Assembly (NCBI GenBank): GCA_027946555.1
Contig: JAPEVC010000131.1
Coordinates: forward strand, 39,963 to 103,962
DNA from: Gnomoniopsis sp. IMI 355080
Taxonomy: Eukaryota; Ascomycota; Sordariomycetes; Diaporthales; Gnomoniaceae
DNA: 64,000 nt
Direction of reading: 5' to 3'
A program made the position numbers and the translations under genes. This document shows, piece by piece, positions 47,490 to 58,207 of the stretch (the first letter of the stretch is position 1; the number at the start of each line of letters is the position of its first letter). The notes beneath the pieces are model-generated. The model had not been told where the DNA came from, ran no database searches, and worked only from the letters and a program-made list of their open reading frames with translations.

Positions 47490-50400
47490 ATTGCACGATG
47501 TTTAGCTGATGTAAGCATGAGGCATAGGAAGCTGTGACTTACGGAACCCATTATTTCCGTCTGATTTGGTTTTCGATTGCGGTCAGGAGAATGAGCGGAC
47601 AATATCTGCAAAGTGAAGTGCTCGCAGTTGTCGCAGGGACGCTGTGGTTTGGCGTTAAGCGGATGCTGGCCCCAGTGAATAACGTTACGTTACCGGCTGA
47701 GCAAAGTCGTTGGCGTGCCCAGGGATATGTTACATCTGTGGAGTTGCAGAGCTCGAGGTTGGACTATTGCTCTGGTCTAGACGGGGTCTCTTGGGCTGCC
47801 CACAAGCATAGTCAGTGCACGGGATGCCAGATCATTCAATGATTAGAGCCCGGAGGATTGCGGATGTCGGGCAAGTGAGTGCCCTTGTTTGTGACGGATG
47901 CAACGATTGAGAGTAAGTTTGCTTTCACGTTGTTCTGGGTTCAGAGCGAGCAGTCCTCAAGATCTGAATAACTAAATCAGAGCAACGATTTTTGGCGAAA
48001 TACCTAGGCTTTCTCTCGGAAGTGCCTCCAGGAGTCAGTTGGTGGAAAAGCAAACTATTTACGAGGATGATATTTGGAACTTTTGTACTAGTTCATGCTA
48101 GAGCCTGTGTCCAGTGACTTTGCTAAAGGCATTCACATGAAAGACTTGGTGAAGCTAACGATGACTGGCGCGGGCTTGTACACATTGAGATGACGAGATC
48201 TCGAGGCCTCTGTCTGCCACTTGAGCCTGTTATCATCACCGAGGGGAAAGGGGGCCAATTAATTACGAGCGAGTGTTCGACCTCATCAAGACCATTGGTG
48301 GCTGAAGATGAGGCTTCCTGGAGAGATCTCTCCCGGTGGTTGAAGTGGAGGAGGTTCTTCAAGGCATATGGCCTCTGTATCTGCGCTAACAAATTGAACC
48401 AGACTCTTTAAGCGGCTCTTGCGGACTGTAAATTTTGAGATTCTGCTATGTATATGGTATGATTTCAACACTTCTTCTTTTCGCCCATGTTATTTCCCCT
48501 GAGAAGGGTTACCCGAGCAGCAACCCAACGTAGTATCATCTTGACGCCTGCTGATTGCTTTCACTATGGTGCAAGGAATAGTGATTACATCCCTAGTCTC
48601 GCTGAGAAAACTGCCGTGGCTGCTATTTTCAGGGTCTGATAATAGTTACTAGGCTGGTACCAACGCTGCATGCCCGTATACGGTCAACTGGTTATCATTA
48701 CCTGGACAGAGTGGAGGTTGGCGTATGCTATCATCCTCAACATTCATTGAAACCTTTCGATCGAGACACTGCATCACACTATTGAAGACAGCTGAGTACT
48801 GATGGCTGTGTTGAGTGCTCAGATGAATAGAAATATTTGATACATGTGCACACATTGCAAAGTTTGGCCAAACAGATTTTGTCATGAGATACTCGCCTGT
48901 TGACCTTTCGTTTGGCTTAACGAGTCTAGACTGTGCACACAGCACATGTCATTCTCGAACCGGAAGACATGCCTTCCCTGTCGTTGTCATGTCTTCGTTA
49001 GTCAGTAGCGAACCATTTAGGGCGAGAGGCTGGAATCCCACCCCAATTCAGGTAATAAAAACATTCCCAAAAAGAGAGCTGCCATAATGGTCCTGGTGTC
49101 ATTGCCTGTTCCTTGCACACGCTCTCCGCCGCGGCCGAGATGGAATGCCATCCCTACCCTGTCTGTGCAAATACACACCTCATTTCTCAGGTGCACAGCA
49201 ATTATCGTCGGCATCCAAGTAAAACATTCGGATATGCAAAGTCGGGACGCTTATTTACTAGGACGATGTATCACATGTGAGTGACGCAAACTTTGCTAGA
49301 CAATAAATCGATAGCTTGGTCACGTCGGTTTTGCGGACCATTTTTTGTGACGGCTATCGCCTCCTTCTTTGCAGATCTCCCGAGGTCACCAGTCGGAACT
49401 GTTCTGGGTACTGTTACGCGTGGTGTCCTTTGAAAGGCTACCTACCTAGATACACAATGCGTGAGCAACTTTGGATTCAAGCACCGCTAGAATGTCTGCG
49501 TCAATCTAAAAGTGGGGCCTTTGGTTTTAAAGTAAGAGATGATCGCAGATAATTGATTAAACGGAAGTCTGAATTGCAAGAAAGATCTGAGAAGGTTCGG
49601 CGTGATGTCTGACGGACCCATATCGGAAGTAATCGCTTCACAACGAATCAAATACTTAAAAAAAAAAAACCCATTTCAGGAACAATAACCCAGCGATAGA
49701 CGGCAAGATACGGTGTCGCATCATGTGCAGGAGGAAATATGCAACATGAGTAGACCGAGCAAATCACAGCCTTGACCGGACGAGTTTCACAGCCGCGATA
49801 GTCGAGTGCCTGACAAGGCGCTCACTACACATATGGCCAGATCCAGTCGTGGAAGTGAGTATATCACGCTTTCTCCCATCTTTCAAAGTTATGGCAAGCA
49901 CGCATCAAGCAGCATTGCATCAAATAGAGACCTTATTGCTGTTTGGTCTCCGCTGGCACAAACCGGATATCTGAGACGACGTTGAGTGTGGACCCAGTCG
50001 CCAAGTATGCGGCGGCTAATTCATCTTTGTGGTTGGATCGATCGCCGCGCGACCTCGCCTATTTTACCCCTGAGTCCAGCGACTCACGATTAAGCGCAAG
50101 GCATTGATGATCTTCAGGCGGGCCATGTCTCGAGACTTGGACACATACGACAACTCCTCATGCAATCCTTTCAAAGTCTGGACGACCACTCGCTTAGGTA
50201 GTCGTCTGAGTTCACGAGACCTTCTTTGAGTTCGCATGACGTACTGATACTTGTAAGTGTGCTCTTCACTACTACTCGCCGGAACATTTCAACCCTATTC
50301 TTCGGATCGTGAGGAAGCCCCTAGAACGAGTCTCTGTCGGTTCATGCTCCGAACTTGACTCTTGTCTCATCCCATCCCGTGGTTGACGGCATTCCTGAGA

Positions 50401-50828
50401 GGTGTCAGAAATCGGATGAAAAACACTACGTGACGTCGGCAGCCGGACCGTTGGCACTCTTCCCTTCGTCCCATGGATTTTGACTTTCTCGTCCCGTCTT
50501 TACAGTTCGGGTCTTGAGACCGTCAAAGGCTCTCCCTTTTGCATGGTTACAAGAGTACCGCTACACTTTTTTGTGTGCTGCACACTGGAATTGCCTTTAC
50601 GTGGACCTCGGCCTAAAGAAATTGATTATTCTCGACCCCCGTTCGATACAATCGCTAACCTTCTGACAGCAGGCCAAGAAGCTCGTCAAGGGGAAGGAAC
50701 TCAGGGAGGCCCCAACCTTCCTTATCAGTATCATAGCCTTTTCCACCACAATTCACGGAAGCAGTGGATGGTCTGAAACCCTGTTCTTCTGCCTCTTGCA
50801 TAAGCCAGAATCGGTCTCGAAGTCCATC
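47490..50828. other. Long gene-poor region before the MOB gene
   Basis: 3.3 kb with no supported gene. An A run lies near 49660-49669. About 50480-50828 is open in parts and may contain leader or a 5' exon of the MOB gene. No mobile element recognised. Confidence 0.4.
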
Positions 50829-51703
50829 ATGTCTTCGCAGAATGATGAGATCTTCGCCTCCACCTACCACCTCCCGGTGCCCCTGCCGGCATGGGTCAAT
50901 CCAGCATACGCCAAGCACATTGTCAAAGGCAACTTCATGACGCTCATTGCGCGGCCCAAGACGGTAGAGCCTGGCGAGTGGATAGCGCACCAATGTGTTG
51001 AGCACTACCGGAATCTATGGCATTTTGTCCGGGTGATCTATGAGAAAGAGGATGGTGGTGCGAGTATCTGCAATCCGACCACTTGTCCAAAGATGAGCGC
51101 TGGCCCGTGAGTTACCATGTCTCCACAGCTCGCACAAGATTCAGTTGTGCTGATGATGCTTCCAGCAACCACTCCTACACCTGGCTCAACAGCCGCTACG
51201 AACCTGTCGAATTGCCCGCCTATGAATACATCACCCTCATGCAGCGATGGGTATCCGGCAAAATCGACGACACGAGGATCTTCCCCACGGATGCCTCTGG
51301 GGTTTCTTATGCTCTCAACCCAGCCTTCACTTCGCAACCCGCCACCTCTGCCGATGCTGAATGGCTTGGCATGCGCTCCGGGTTTCCCAAAGAGTTTGGC
51401 AGCATCTGCCAGACCATTTTCTTGCAAATGTTTCGCGTCTATGCGCATCTCTACCACGCGCACTTTACCGACCCGTTTTACCATCTTAACCTTGAGAAAC
51501 AGTTGAACAGCTGCTTTAGCCATTTCATACTGACGGCCACGACGCTCGATCTTTTGAAAGCGCACGAGCTGGAGCCGATGCAGCCGCTGATTGACCTTTG
51601 GGCTGCCAACGGGACTTTTCCACCGGAGAGCAAGGCGTACTCTATGGCAAATGTGAAGGTTGGGCAAGAGATATTGGCCGCGGCGGGAGCGACGCAGTCT
51701 TAA
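50829..51703 (+). CDS. MOB1/phocein-family kinase activator
   Basis: MOB proteins bind and activate NDR/LATS kinases (Dbf2, Cbk1/Orb6) in mitotic exit, septation and polarity. Exons 50829-51106 and 51166-51703, 271 residues; 59-nt intron with a split Pro codon. Family features: HIVKGNFMTLIARP near 38, GEWIAHQCVEHYRNL, the zinc-site segment CNPTTCPKMSAGP (two Cys), YEYITLMQRWVSGKIDD, and LFRVYAHLYHAHF-like (QMFRVYAHLYHAHF, two His ligands), then LNSCFSHFILTATTLDLL. Between IFPTDASG and GFPKEFGSICQTIF there is an insert of about 30 residues absent from Mob1. Whether it is nearer Mob1 or Mob2 I cannot settle by eye. The frame is open upstream to about 50670 with a possible acceptor there, so an extra 5' exon is possible. 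Confidence 0.85.
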
Positions 51704-53160
51704 GAGCGACATGAAATAAGTGGGAGAGTTCCCCGCAACACATCACAGCGGAGGATAAACAGAATACACAGCATCGTTTCACCTGGGAGTCATAGTCTGG
51801 GTCAGAAAGGCCTCGGAGTACTAAATTGGTAAATAATTGATAATACTGAGGCGTTCCCAAGTCCACATAGGCTGTCTCGATCTTGGCTACCAAAAAGTGT
51901 TGACCGTTCGGAGGAGAAATAATGTTGTCGGCAAAACGCGTTTGGGTCTCTTCTTTGTGAAACGTCAGGTCCCATACGATGCACGACGAACTTGGCAAGA
52001 CGACTTGCCCTTCTTGGGGGCAGATGAACTCCCGAGGTCCACAGCCCCAAGTTTGAAACCACTCCGGGCACCTCAGTCGCTGGATAGCGAGGCGTCGATA
52101 GCGGCAATCAACCTCTAGATGCGTCAAGGCATAGGTGGGGGAGCTTTCGCTGCAAGTGACTCCTTACATGGTGCAGCTCTCAGCAAGACTGCCGCTGCAC
52201 CAGACCTTATAAACCTCCAGTAGACGTTAATGGACACCCCATCGACTGAGCTCCCCCGCCTAACGCAACGGTCTGCACGCAAGACCTCGAATTCGCAAAC
52301 AATTCGACAAAACGCCAGGCTCTGGGTTCGACCGCGTCGCTACGTCCGAAATTTTCGAGATCGCTTCATGGCTTTATATTAAAATTATAGGCAGACGTAG
52401 GCCACCGATCAAGAAGGCCGTCCTTCTAGGCTGAACTGCGTCGACATTATAAAAATTAGTGACAGACGTAGGCCACCGTTCGAGGCTGAACTGCATCGAC
52501 ACCCAGCCACGACAAGCGCTCGCTCTCTCGCTCCCTCCCTTCGTTCGAATCGAATCGCATCGCATCGCCACTGCTCGACGACATCCAGCCAGCTGATTAA
52601 CCACAGAGAGAGATGTAGATCGTCGGGGTTTATCAACAGCCCCACGATCGAACTCTTTTGCCTCTCGGTATTCCAGTATCTTGCTTTCTTCCCCTTTGAT
52701 TCTCTGTCAAAATGGCAATGCATAGCTGTTTTCGTGCGAATGCTGCCTCAAGCATATAGTGATTATATTGTTCTATTAGCTGAATTTGAGTGACTTATGT
52801 ATCACAAGAGATGCATCTTTGCTTTCTACACATGTCCTGTCCCTCTTCGCACATTTGATCAATACGCTCTGGTGTTTTGATGCGTGAACTCAAATCCCGA
52901 AACATCCTCAAAGCCAACTTTGCCAGAGCAGAGAAGCTCTGTAACTTGCGCCTAGTCTTCCCAACTGATCTTTCGGCACCTGTCACATTCAGAATGTGAA
53001 GGGCTATTGAGAAGAAAGGGCCACTGCACACACACGTTCGAATCTGGACTTTTCATCTACCTTGCGTCACATACAGCTACTGCGCATCCATCCGGAGGCC
53101 ATCGCCACGTACTTGTTCCCACTCCTCTAACTTTTCCATTTTCCACTGTGGTCCTATCAT
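51704..53160. other. Intergenic region between MOB and Asterix-like genes
   Basis: 1.46 kb between the 3' ends of convergent genes. It contains the imperfect direct repeat at 52381-52500 and a CGAAT/CGCAT-rich simple stretch near 52545-52570. No gene supported. Confidence 0.45.
52381..52500. repeat. Imperfect direct repeat, two copies
   Basis: Copy 1 at 52381-52445 and copy 2 at 52452-52500 share CAGACGTAGGCCACCG and AGGCTGAACTGCRTCGAC in the same order. Copy 1 has about 16 extra bases between the two shared blocks. Six bases separate the copies. Possibly a local duplication or the remains of a larger repeat. Confidence 0.6.
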
Positions 53161-53751
53161 CTATGCAGTCACCGGCGCTGCTGCCTCGGTGCCTGTGGGC
53201 AACCCTTGGCTTCCCGGCGGGGGCGGCAGAAACATGGGCAGGTATGTAACGACCAGGGACATGAGCGCCATGCCGACGGAGAAGTAGCCGGGGGTGCTCG
53301 AGTTCGTCTTGTTGTACTCGCTCTCGCCCAGCCAGTTCTGGATGCTGAAGACGACAGCGGCCCTGTTTTTGAAGACAGATGTCAGCTCTTTTGCTCATCA
53401 TTTGTGTATTCTCATGTCCCATTCCAAAGTTATGCGAGTGGTGTTTGCGCGGCGAGAACGGGCTCGAAGGATTCGGGTCCAAGCTCTGCCTGCGCACACC
53501 CCGATTCTGGGGTCACTGAAACACAATTGCTCGTACCATCCTATATATCGGTTGCGCATGAAGATGGCAGCCATTGGCAGGGTCTGGGACATGGTCGAGG
53601 AGACGTCGGGGCCGCTGTCTTTGGCGATTGGGTCCTGGTAGGGGATCACTGTTGGAATAGCTTGCGATTAGCTGTCAAGCTCCCTGAATTGGAGGCATGC
53701 GAGGGCTATGTTACCCAGGTCCGACCGTCTCATGTCCTTCTTGGATGCCAT
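53161..53751 (-). CDS. Asterix/WDR83OS homologue (UPF0139), PAT-complex membrane subunit
   Basis: Small ER protein; its animal counterpart forms the PAT chaperone complex with CCDC47 and shields polar membrane helices during insertion. Exons 53751-53715, 53648-53537 and 53362-53161 sum to 351 nt, 116 residues; introns of 66 and 174 nt with phases in agreement. The N-terminus is MASKKDMRRSDLVIPYQDP, a usual opening in fungal members. The conserved middle is PMAAIFMRNRYIGWAAVVFS, where the second splice restores the Trp, followed by STPGYFSVGMALMSLVVTYL and a Pro-rich end (FLPPPPGS). The gene is easily missed because none of its exons alone makes a long open frame. Confidence 0.85.
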
Positions 53752-56629
53752 GATACTCTCTGGTTGTATGGGAGAGCTGGTAGAATGGGCGAATATGCGA
53801 TTGGTTCAAGAGATAGGTCGGCGCAATTGACACGATGTTGTCGGCGGACGTTGGAGTCGGGATGCCAGCCGAGGTGGGTCGACAGGGGTTGGGATTCGAG
53901 CTCAGCAGGGGTCTCTGTTCCCTGTGTTAGCAAGTCCGCCTCGATGTTTATTATGTAGACACCGCGCTGGGTCAGCTTTTAGATTGGTCCGGTAGCTCAC
54001 AACTATGGCTCTCACTTGTTTTCATGGTTGAACGAGAAAACTTTCTCTAACCTTGCATTGCTCTTGATAAAAAAGGAACCAAGATGATTTACATCCCGAG
54101 TCTCTATCTTGCCATTTGACTTTGGGCACGGCTACAGCGGGCCCTTCGTGTACTCAATGACGAGACGCTGAATTCATCTGCATATGTTGATATGCTGAGA
54201 AAGAATACCATCGTAATATATCAATCCATACGCTGTGGTGTGGGCCTCTTGTAGCGATTCCACATGCGCCCGCCTCGGTGCCTCCTGCTTCAACGCAACA
54301 TGAAGACGTATGATGCAGTCTTTCCTCGAGTGACCTGCGTATGGCATTTCAGACCGGCCGTCGTCAAGGCCAAACATCCATGCTGAGTCACCCCACAATG
54401 CAACTTCTATGTGTAAACCGTCATCATATAGATATCAGCCAAAATTGAGAATACCGACTCTTCCTAGGTATGTCTCATGACACTGATATTCTCTAAGGTG
54501 ACTGTCCCCCAGACCAGCTAATGCGTTCGGCGAAGCCACCAAATCGCTTGATCGCCGCCCAATTCTCGTCATTCCACCATCGAGTCATCACTGCTCCAAA
54601 CGCGCTGCCTCCTCCCACAGCGAGAGCCGGACATAGAAAGGCAGTCGTTACCAAAGACCGGCGCAAGCGAATCAAATCGCAGAAGCTGTGTATTGCTGTC
54701 GAGAAGCCCACTGTAGACTGTGTCGTATATTTAATCTGTCTTGGTATATGGGTCTCGGTAGGATGGTGTAGGCGCTCATAGTACTCATAAAAAGGCATAC
54801 CCAATACCACAAGGGCAAAAATAATGTAAATGGGACTCAACATGCTTTTGAGGTGGATGCTGGCTCCGAAAGTTGGAATAATGGTGAATGTGACACTTGT
54901 GATGTCCTCGAAAAAAAAAATGTGTAGAGAAATGCATGTCTTAACAACGCGACTATCAGTGTTGAGTTGCAGCTCTGCATCGCGGATACTGCAAGTACCA
55001 AGTAGTTTATAACATAGCCGCGTGTTTCAGGGTTTCAGCTTCTCAAAGCCGCTCGAATGAGGATCCAACATGCAACCGAGTGCTGATTACCATTGGAGTA
55101 TACATTGCTAGATGGGATGATATCTTGACCGTGCCGCATTCAATACCAAGAAAACGAATTCTTTTGACTTTTGCCTTCATGCTCCGCCATCAGCATAGCT
55201 CGAGCCTGGCATCGTGTATAAACTTTGCGCCGTTTTCTCGAGTCCTTTTGGGCCATGGGAGTGGTGGCAACAATGTAAGGACTCCTGATTGGTGTGGTGA
55301 ACTTGAAAGAATTCCAATAACGAACCAACCTCAACCAATCCCTCGGCGTTGTCTACCGAGCCTCGCCCGAGGGTGCCCACCTTATGGCCGGTGGAAACCT
55401 CCCACAAATATAAAATCCGCGGTGCTGGATTTGGTATTTTCGCAAACGCCTGCTCATATGGTCTTTGGCCTTTTCAATGCGAACTCCATTCCTGCACGTC
55501 TCCCCCGTATTGCCTCTTACTTGACGTGCACAGTGCACAGACAAGCGGGACTGGCCAGATACTTTGTGGCCCACCGTCGCAGGTGCTGCTTCTGAGTGCA
55601 GTGGGATGAGGTGCAGCTCATCGTGAGCTCGGGCACCAGCCTCTATGCTTGGTGTAGTCTCATGCCATTGCGTAGACAACAAACGCAAGACGGGTGTCTT
55701 TATTGGGGTTTATGGATATCGAGTACCCTGTACAGTGTGTCCGGCGCTGTGAAATCGAATCAAGTCTGGACAGGGACGAGTAATACCAGCAAGCGAGAAG
55801 ATCCGAATGGTGGCGGAAAGAAGATATTTTTCGGATATGATGGCCAAAGCATATACTGATAGCGGCCTCAATTTCAATGTCGTCGTGTCGCCCTTCCAAG
55901 GAACTCATCGCCTTGCGCTCAACAGCAGCGATATGAAATCCGTCCAAAAGATCAGCATCCTCGGAGTCCGCAAACCAGGGAGGGTCTCAGAAACCACTCC
56001 ACACACAGTGTATAGAGTTCATGCTGCTGCCAGTACCCTAGGGTAGGTTTGCGCTCTCAATGGTATCACGGCAGATGTCAACTATAGCGGAGGAAAGACC
56101 TTGGCTCTCCTTCATTAAATGTACTGTAGCAAAGACGGATATTTCCAAGAGTCCTAGTATGCTGTTAGTATGCTTGTGTTTGAATGAATACAATAGAAAT
56201 TGGTAAAATGTATCAAGTCTATACTGTGACTGCAGGAGGCAAGCACTTGGCGGCCAAGTCACTAGGCAGGCTGATAGGCTGATAGGTAGTCGAGAGACAG
56301 ATGAAGCAAGGGCACTGGTGGACTGTTTCAGATGAGATACTGATACTATTCTGTGATGTACAAAATAGGCATAGCGAATCGATATGTGCGATCATTTCCT
56401 TTCAGAGCTCTTCCAAAATGCCTAGTACCCAAATGTTGCCCGCCCTTTCGAACTGTCAAGAACGCCCCCGGCCTCCGTACCAATGCAACCATGGCGATCA
56501 TGACCTAGGAGTCAAGTCATACAATCATGGTAATAAATGTTGCTGTAAATACATATTGCGTGTAGAAAATCCAAACCGATATTGACATCTGAGGCAAGGG
56601 ATGCATGCCTCTTGCAGCCAAGCGGCAAG
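53752..56629. other. Gene-poor region between Asterix-like and polyQ genes
   Basis: 2.9 kb. Only the minus-strand frame at 54493-54843 looks at all protein-like and is listed separately. The remaining frames overlap each other and have no domain. Confidence 0.45.
54493..54843 (-). CDS. Possible small membrane protein, hypothetical
   Basis: A 116-codon frame from an ATG. It has two hydrophobic stretches, IYIIFALVVLGMPFYEYY at the N-terminus and LVTTAFLCPALAVGGGSAFG in the middle, with a polar linker between and a Trp-rich tail. No family recognised, no neighbour that explains it, and it may be chance. Listed because the composition is better than that of the surrounding frames. Confidence 0.25.
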   Translation of the reverse strand: MLSPIYIIFALVVLGMPFYEYYERLHHPTETHIPRQIKYTTQSTVGFSTAIHSFCDLIRLRRSLVTTAFLCPALAVGGGSAFGAVMTRWWNDENWAAIKRFGGFAERISWSGGQSP

Positions 56630-58207
56630 CTACCGTCGGTTCCAGAAGACTTTTCCAAACACCTCGCTTTTCTGCTTCCTTAGCCTTAGACGAGGCTCGC
56701 TTGAGCCTTGCCCGTCAGCCCCTCGAATACCGCCGCATGATGCCTCAACGTCGTCGGCCGACGACGAAGACGAAGAGAATGAGGTCTCGGCTTGAGCTGC
56801 GCATTTCAACTGCTGCTTGGCCACCTCGTGTCCCTTACGAGACCGTGGTGCCGCGCTTGCACTTCGCGTGCGCTTCTGTGAGGTGAAGCTCCTCGCAATG
56901 CGCCGGGCGAAGCTCGCCTCTTCTTCATCAGAATCCGAGTCAAGCTCGAACACGGAGACGGGCATGGGTTGCTGTTGTTGTTGCTGCTGCTGCTGCTGCG
57001 ACTGTTGATACTGCTTCGGGGTTTCCGGCATTGTGGGTGTCGATGGATTTGTTCGAGCGTAGACGCGTGATGAGGCGCAGCTTTGACGGTGTTGATGTGA
57101 TAATGGTACTTCAGTTTCTGTCAAGCACCTCTGTAAGAGTAGTGGCGGCGGTATTTTGTGAGCCTCTGATTGGGAGTAGCGACCACCAAAGCCTGGCGTA
57201 GACCGGGGCGGAGAGCGAGGTGGTCTTGGAGGCTGTTTTGCGGACCGAATTGGTAATGTTGGGACGTCAGATAGAGGAGTGTTGACGATTATTGGTACAG
57301 GTGCTGAAATAACGGATGAACAAGACATGACTGTATCTGACCGTGTTCTGGGGATTCTGATGGGGAAGCGTTGTTTTTGAGTAATGGAATGACCTGAGCT
57401 CCTTCGACTTGAGTTCCGTGGATTTGAGCCTTCGACAAATGGAGTCGTTGGGCTGGCGGTCGACGTGATTAAGGACCAAGATGATCTACCTATCGAAAGC
57501 GGTACATCTGAGTGAGATTTGGTTGCTCTGGATGACCTTCTCATTGAGTTGAGGGAGGCTGTGGAAGCATTATTGCCCGGGCTTGACCACAGAGATGGGG
57601 TACGAGAGTGGACGCCTGGCTTCCGGGGCGACAGTTGCAATACTGCTGGCGGCGTGGTTGTCGGGCTTGGGAAAAGGGAGTAGGTGACTTTGGGTGTGAT
57701 CGGCCTTGGTGAAGATGGAGGTTCAGTGACAACCAAAGGCCATGAAAATGTAAGTGTTGAGTCCATCACAGCAACACCAGCTTCGGCCTCACGGCCGCCA
57801 AGGAAGTACTGATCCTTGGGGTGGCTCTCATCTGGCGATGGTATCAAAGCTGGATAGCTCTCATGTCTATGTTTGTGTTTCTGCGTGGTGCTGTCGGCCT
57901 CTCGTTTGGCCTCTTCTGCATTTGCTTCCCAAAACGGATCCTCCCAGAACTTGTCCCAAAGCTCGGCGCCTGAAGCGTGGTAGAAACTCTTGTCGTCCCC
58001 ATCGATAAATACTATCGACTCCTGATCATCTTCCATGCTGGGGACTGAAGCATCCGAGCCGACTGAGGAGCGGCCGACTTGGAGCTCAAATTGAAACGTT
58101 GTATCGAGCTTTGGGCTGCGATACGAGTAATTGGTGATGCCATTGCTATTGGAAGGGTAGTACTTGTTGACAAGCTTGAGATCTGCCAGCTTGCTTGGCT
58201 TTCCCAT
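56630..58207 (-). CDS. Low-complexity hypothetical protein with polyQ run
   Basis: Single exon, 525 residues, from MGKPSKLADLKLVNKYYP. No catalytic domain recognised. The first 100 residues look ordered and may be the conserved part (FQFELQVGRSS, ESIVFIDGDDKSFYH, WDKFWEDPFWEANAEEAKR). The rest is Ser/Pro-rich and probably disordered, with a Gln run encoded near 56971-57013, an acidic Ser patch (DSDSDEEEASFARR) and a basic C-terminus ending in GKVFWNRR. Such proteins in ascomycetes are often phosphorylated scaffold or regulatory proteins, but that is only a guess. Frame length and codon use support a real gene. Confidence 0.7.
   Translation of the reverse strand: MGKPSKLADLKLVNKYYPSNSNGITNYSYRSPKLDTTFQFELQVGRSSVGSDASVPSMEDDQESIVFIDGDDKSFYHASGAELWDKFWEDPFWEANAEEAKREADSTTQKHKHRHESYPALIPSPDESHPKDQYFLGGREAEAGVAVMDSTLTFSWPLVVTEPPSSPRPITPKVTYSLFPSPTTTPPAVLQLSPRKPGVHSRTPSLWSSPGNNASTASLNSMRRSSRATKSHSDVPLSIGRSSWSLITSTASPTTPFVEGSNPRNSSRRSSGHSITQKQRFPIRIPRTRSDTVMSCSSVISAPVPIIVNTPLSDVPTLPIRSAKQPPRPPRSPPRSTPGFGGRYSQSEAHKIPPPLLLQRCLTETEVPLSHQHRQSCASSRVYARTNPSTPTMPETPKQYQQSQQQQQQQQQQPMPVSVFELDSDSDEEEASFARRIARSFTSQKRTRSASAAPRSRKGHEVAKQQLKCAAQAETSFSSSSSSADDVEASCGGIRGADGQGSSEPRLRLRKQKSEVFGKVFWNRR

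Noticed and set aside
46797..47537. 246-codon plus-strand frame over the orphan locus
   Set aside because: The minus-strand frames have a more protein-like composition; the plus frame shows no domain. Not fully excluded.
52318..52345. GGGTTCGACC, similar to a tRNA T-loop (B box)
   Set aside because: The flanking bases do not pair into a 5-bp T stem and no matching anticodon arm or acceptor stem could be drawn.
55080..55595. 171-codon plus-strand frame
   Set aside because: Overlapped by other frames on both strands, no conserved pattern, rich in Arg/Pro/Cys without motif; likely chance.
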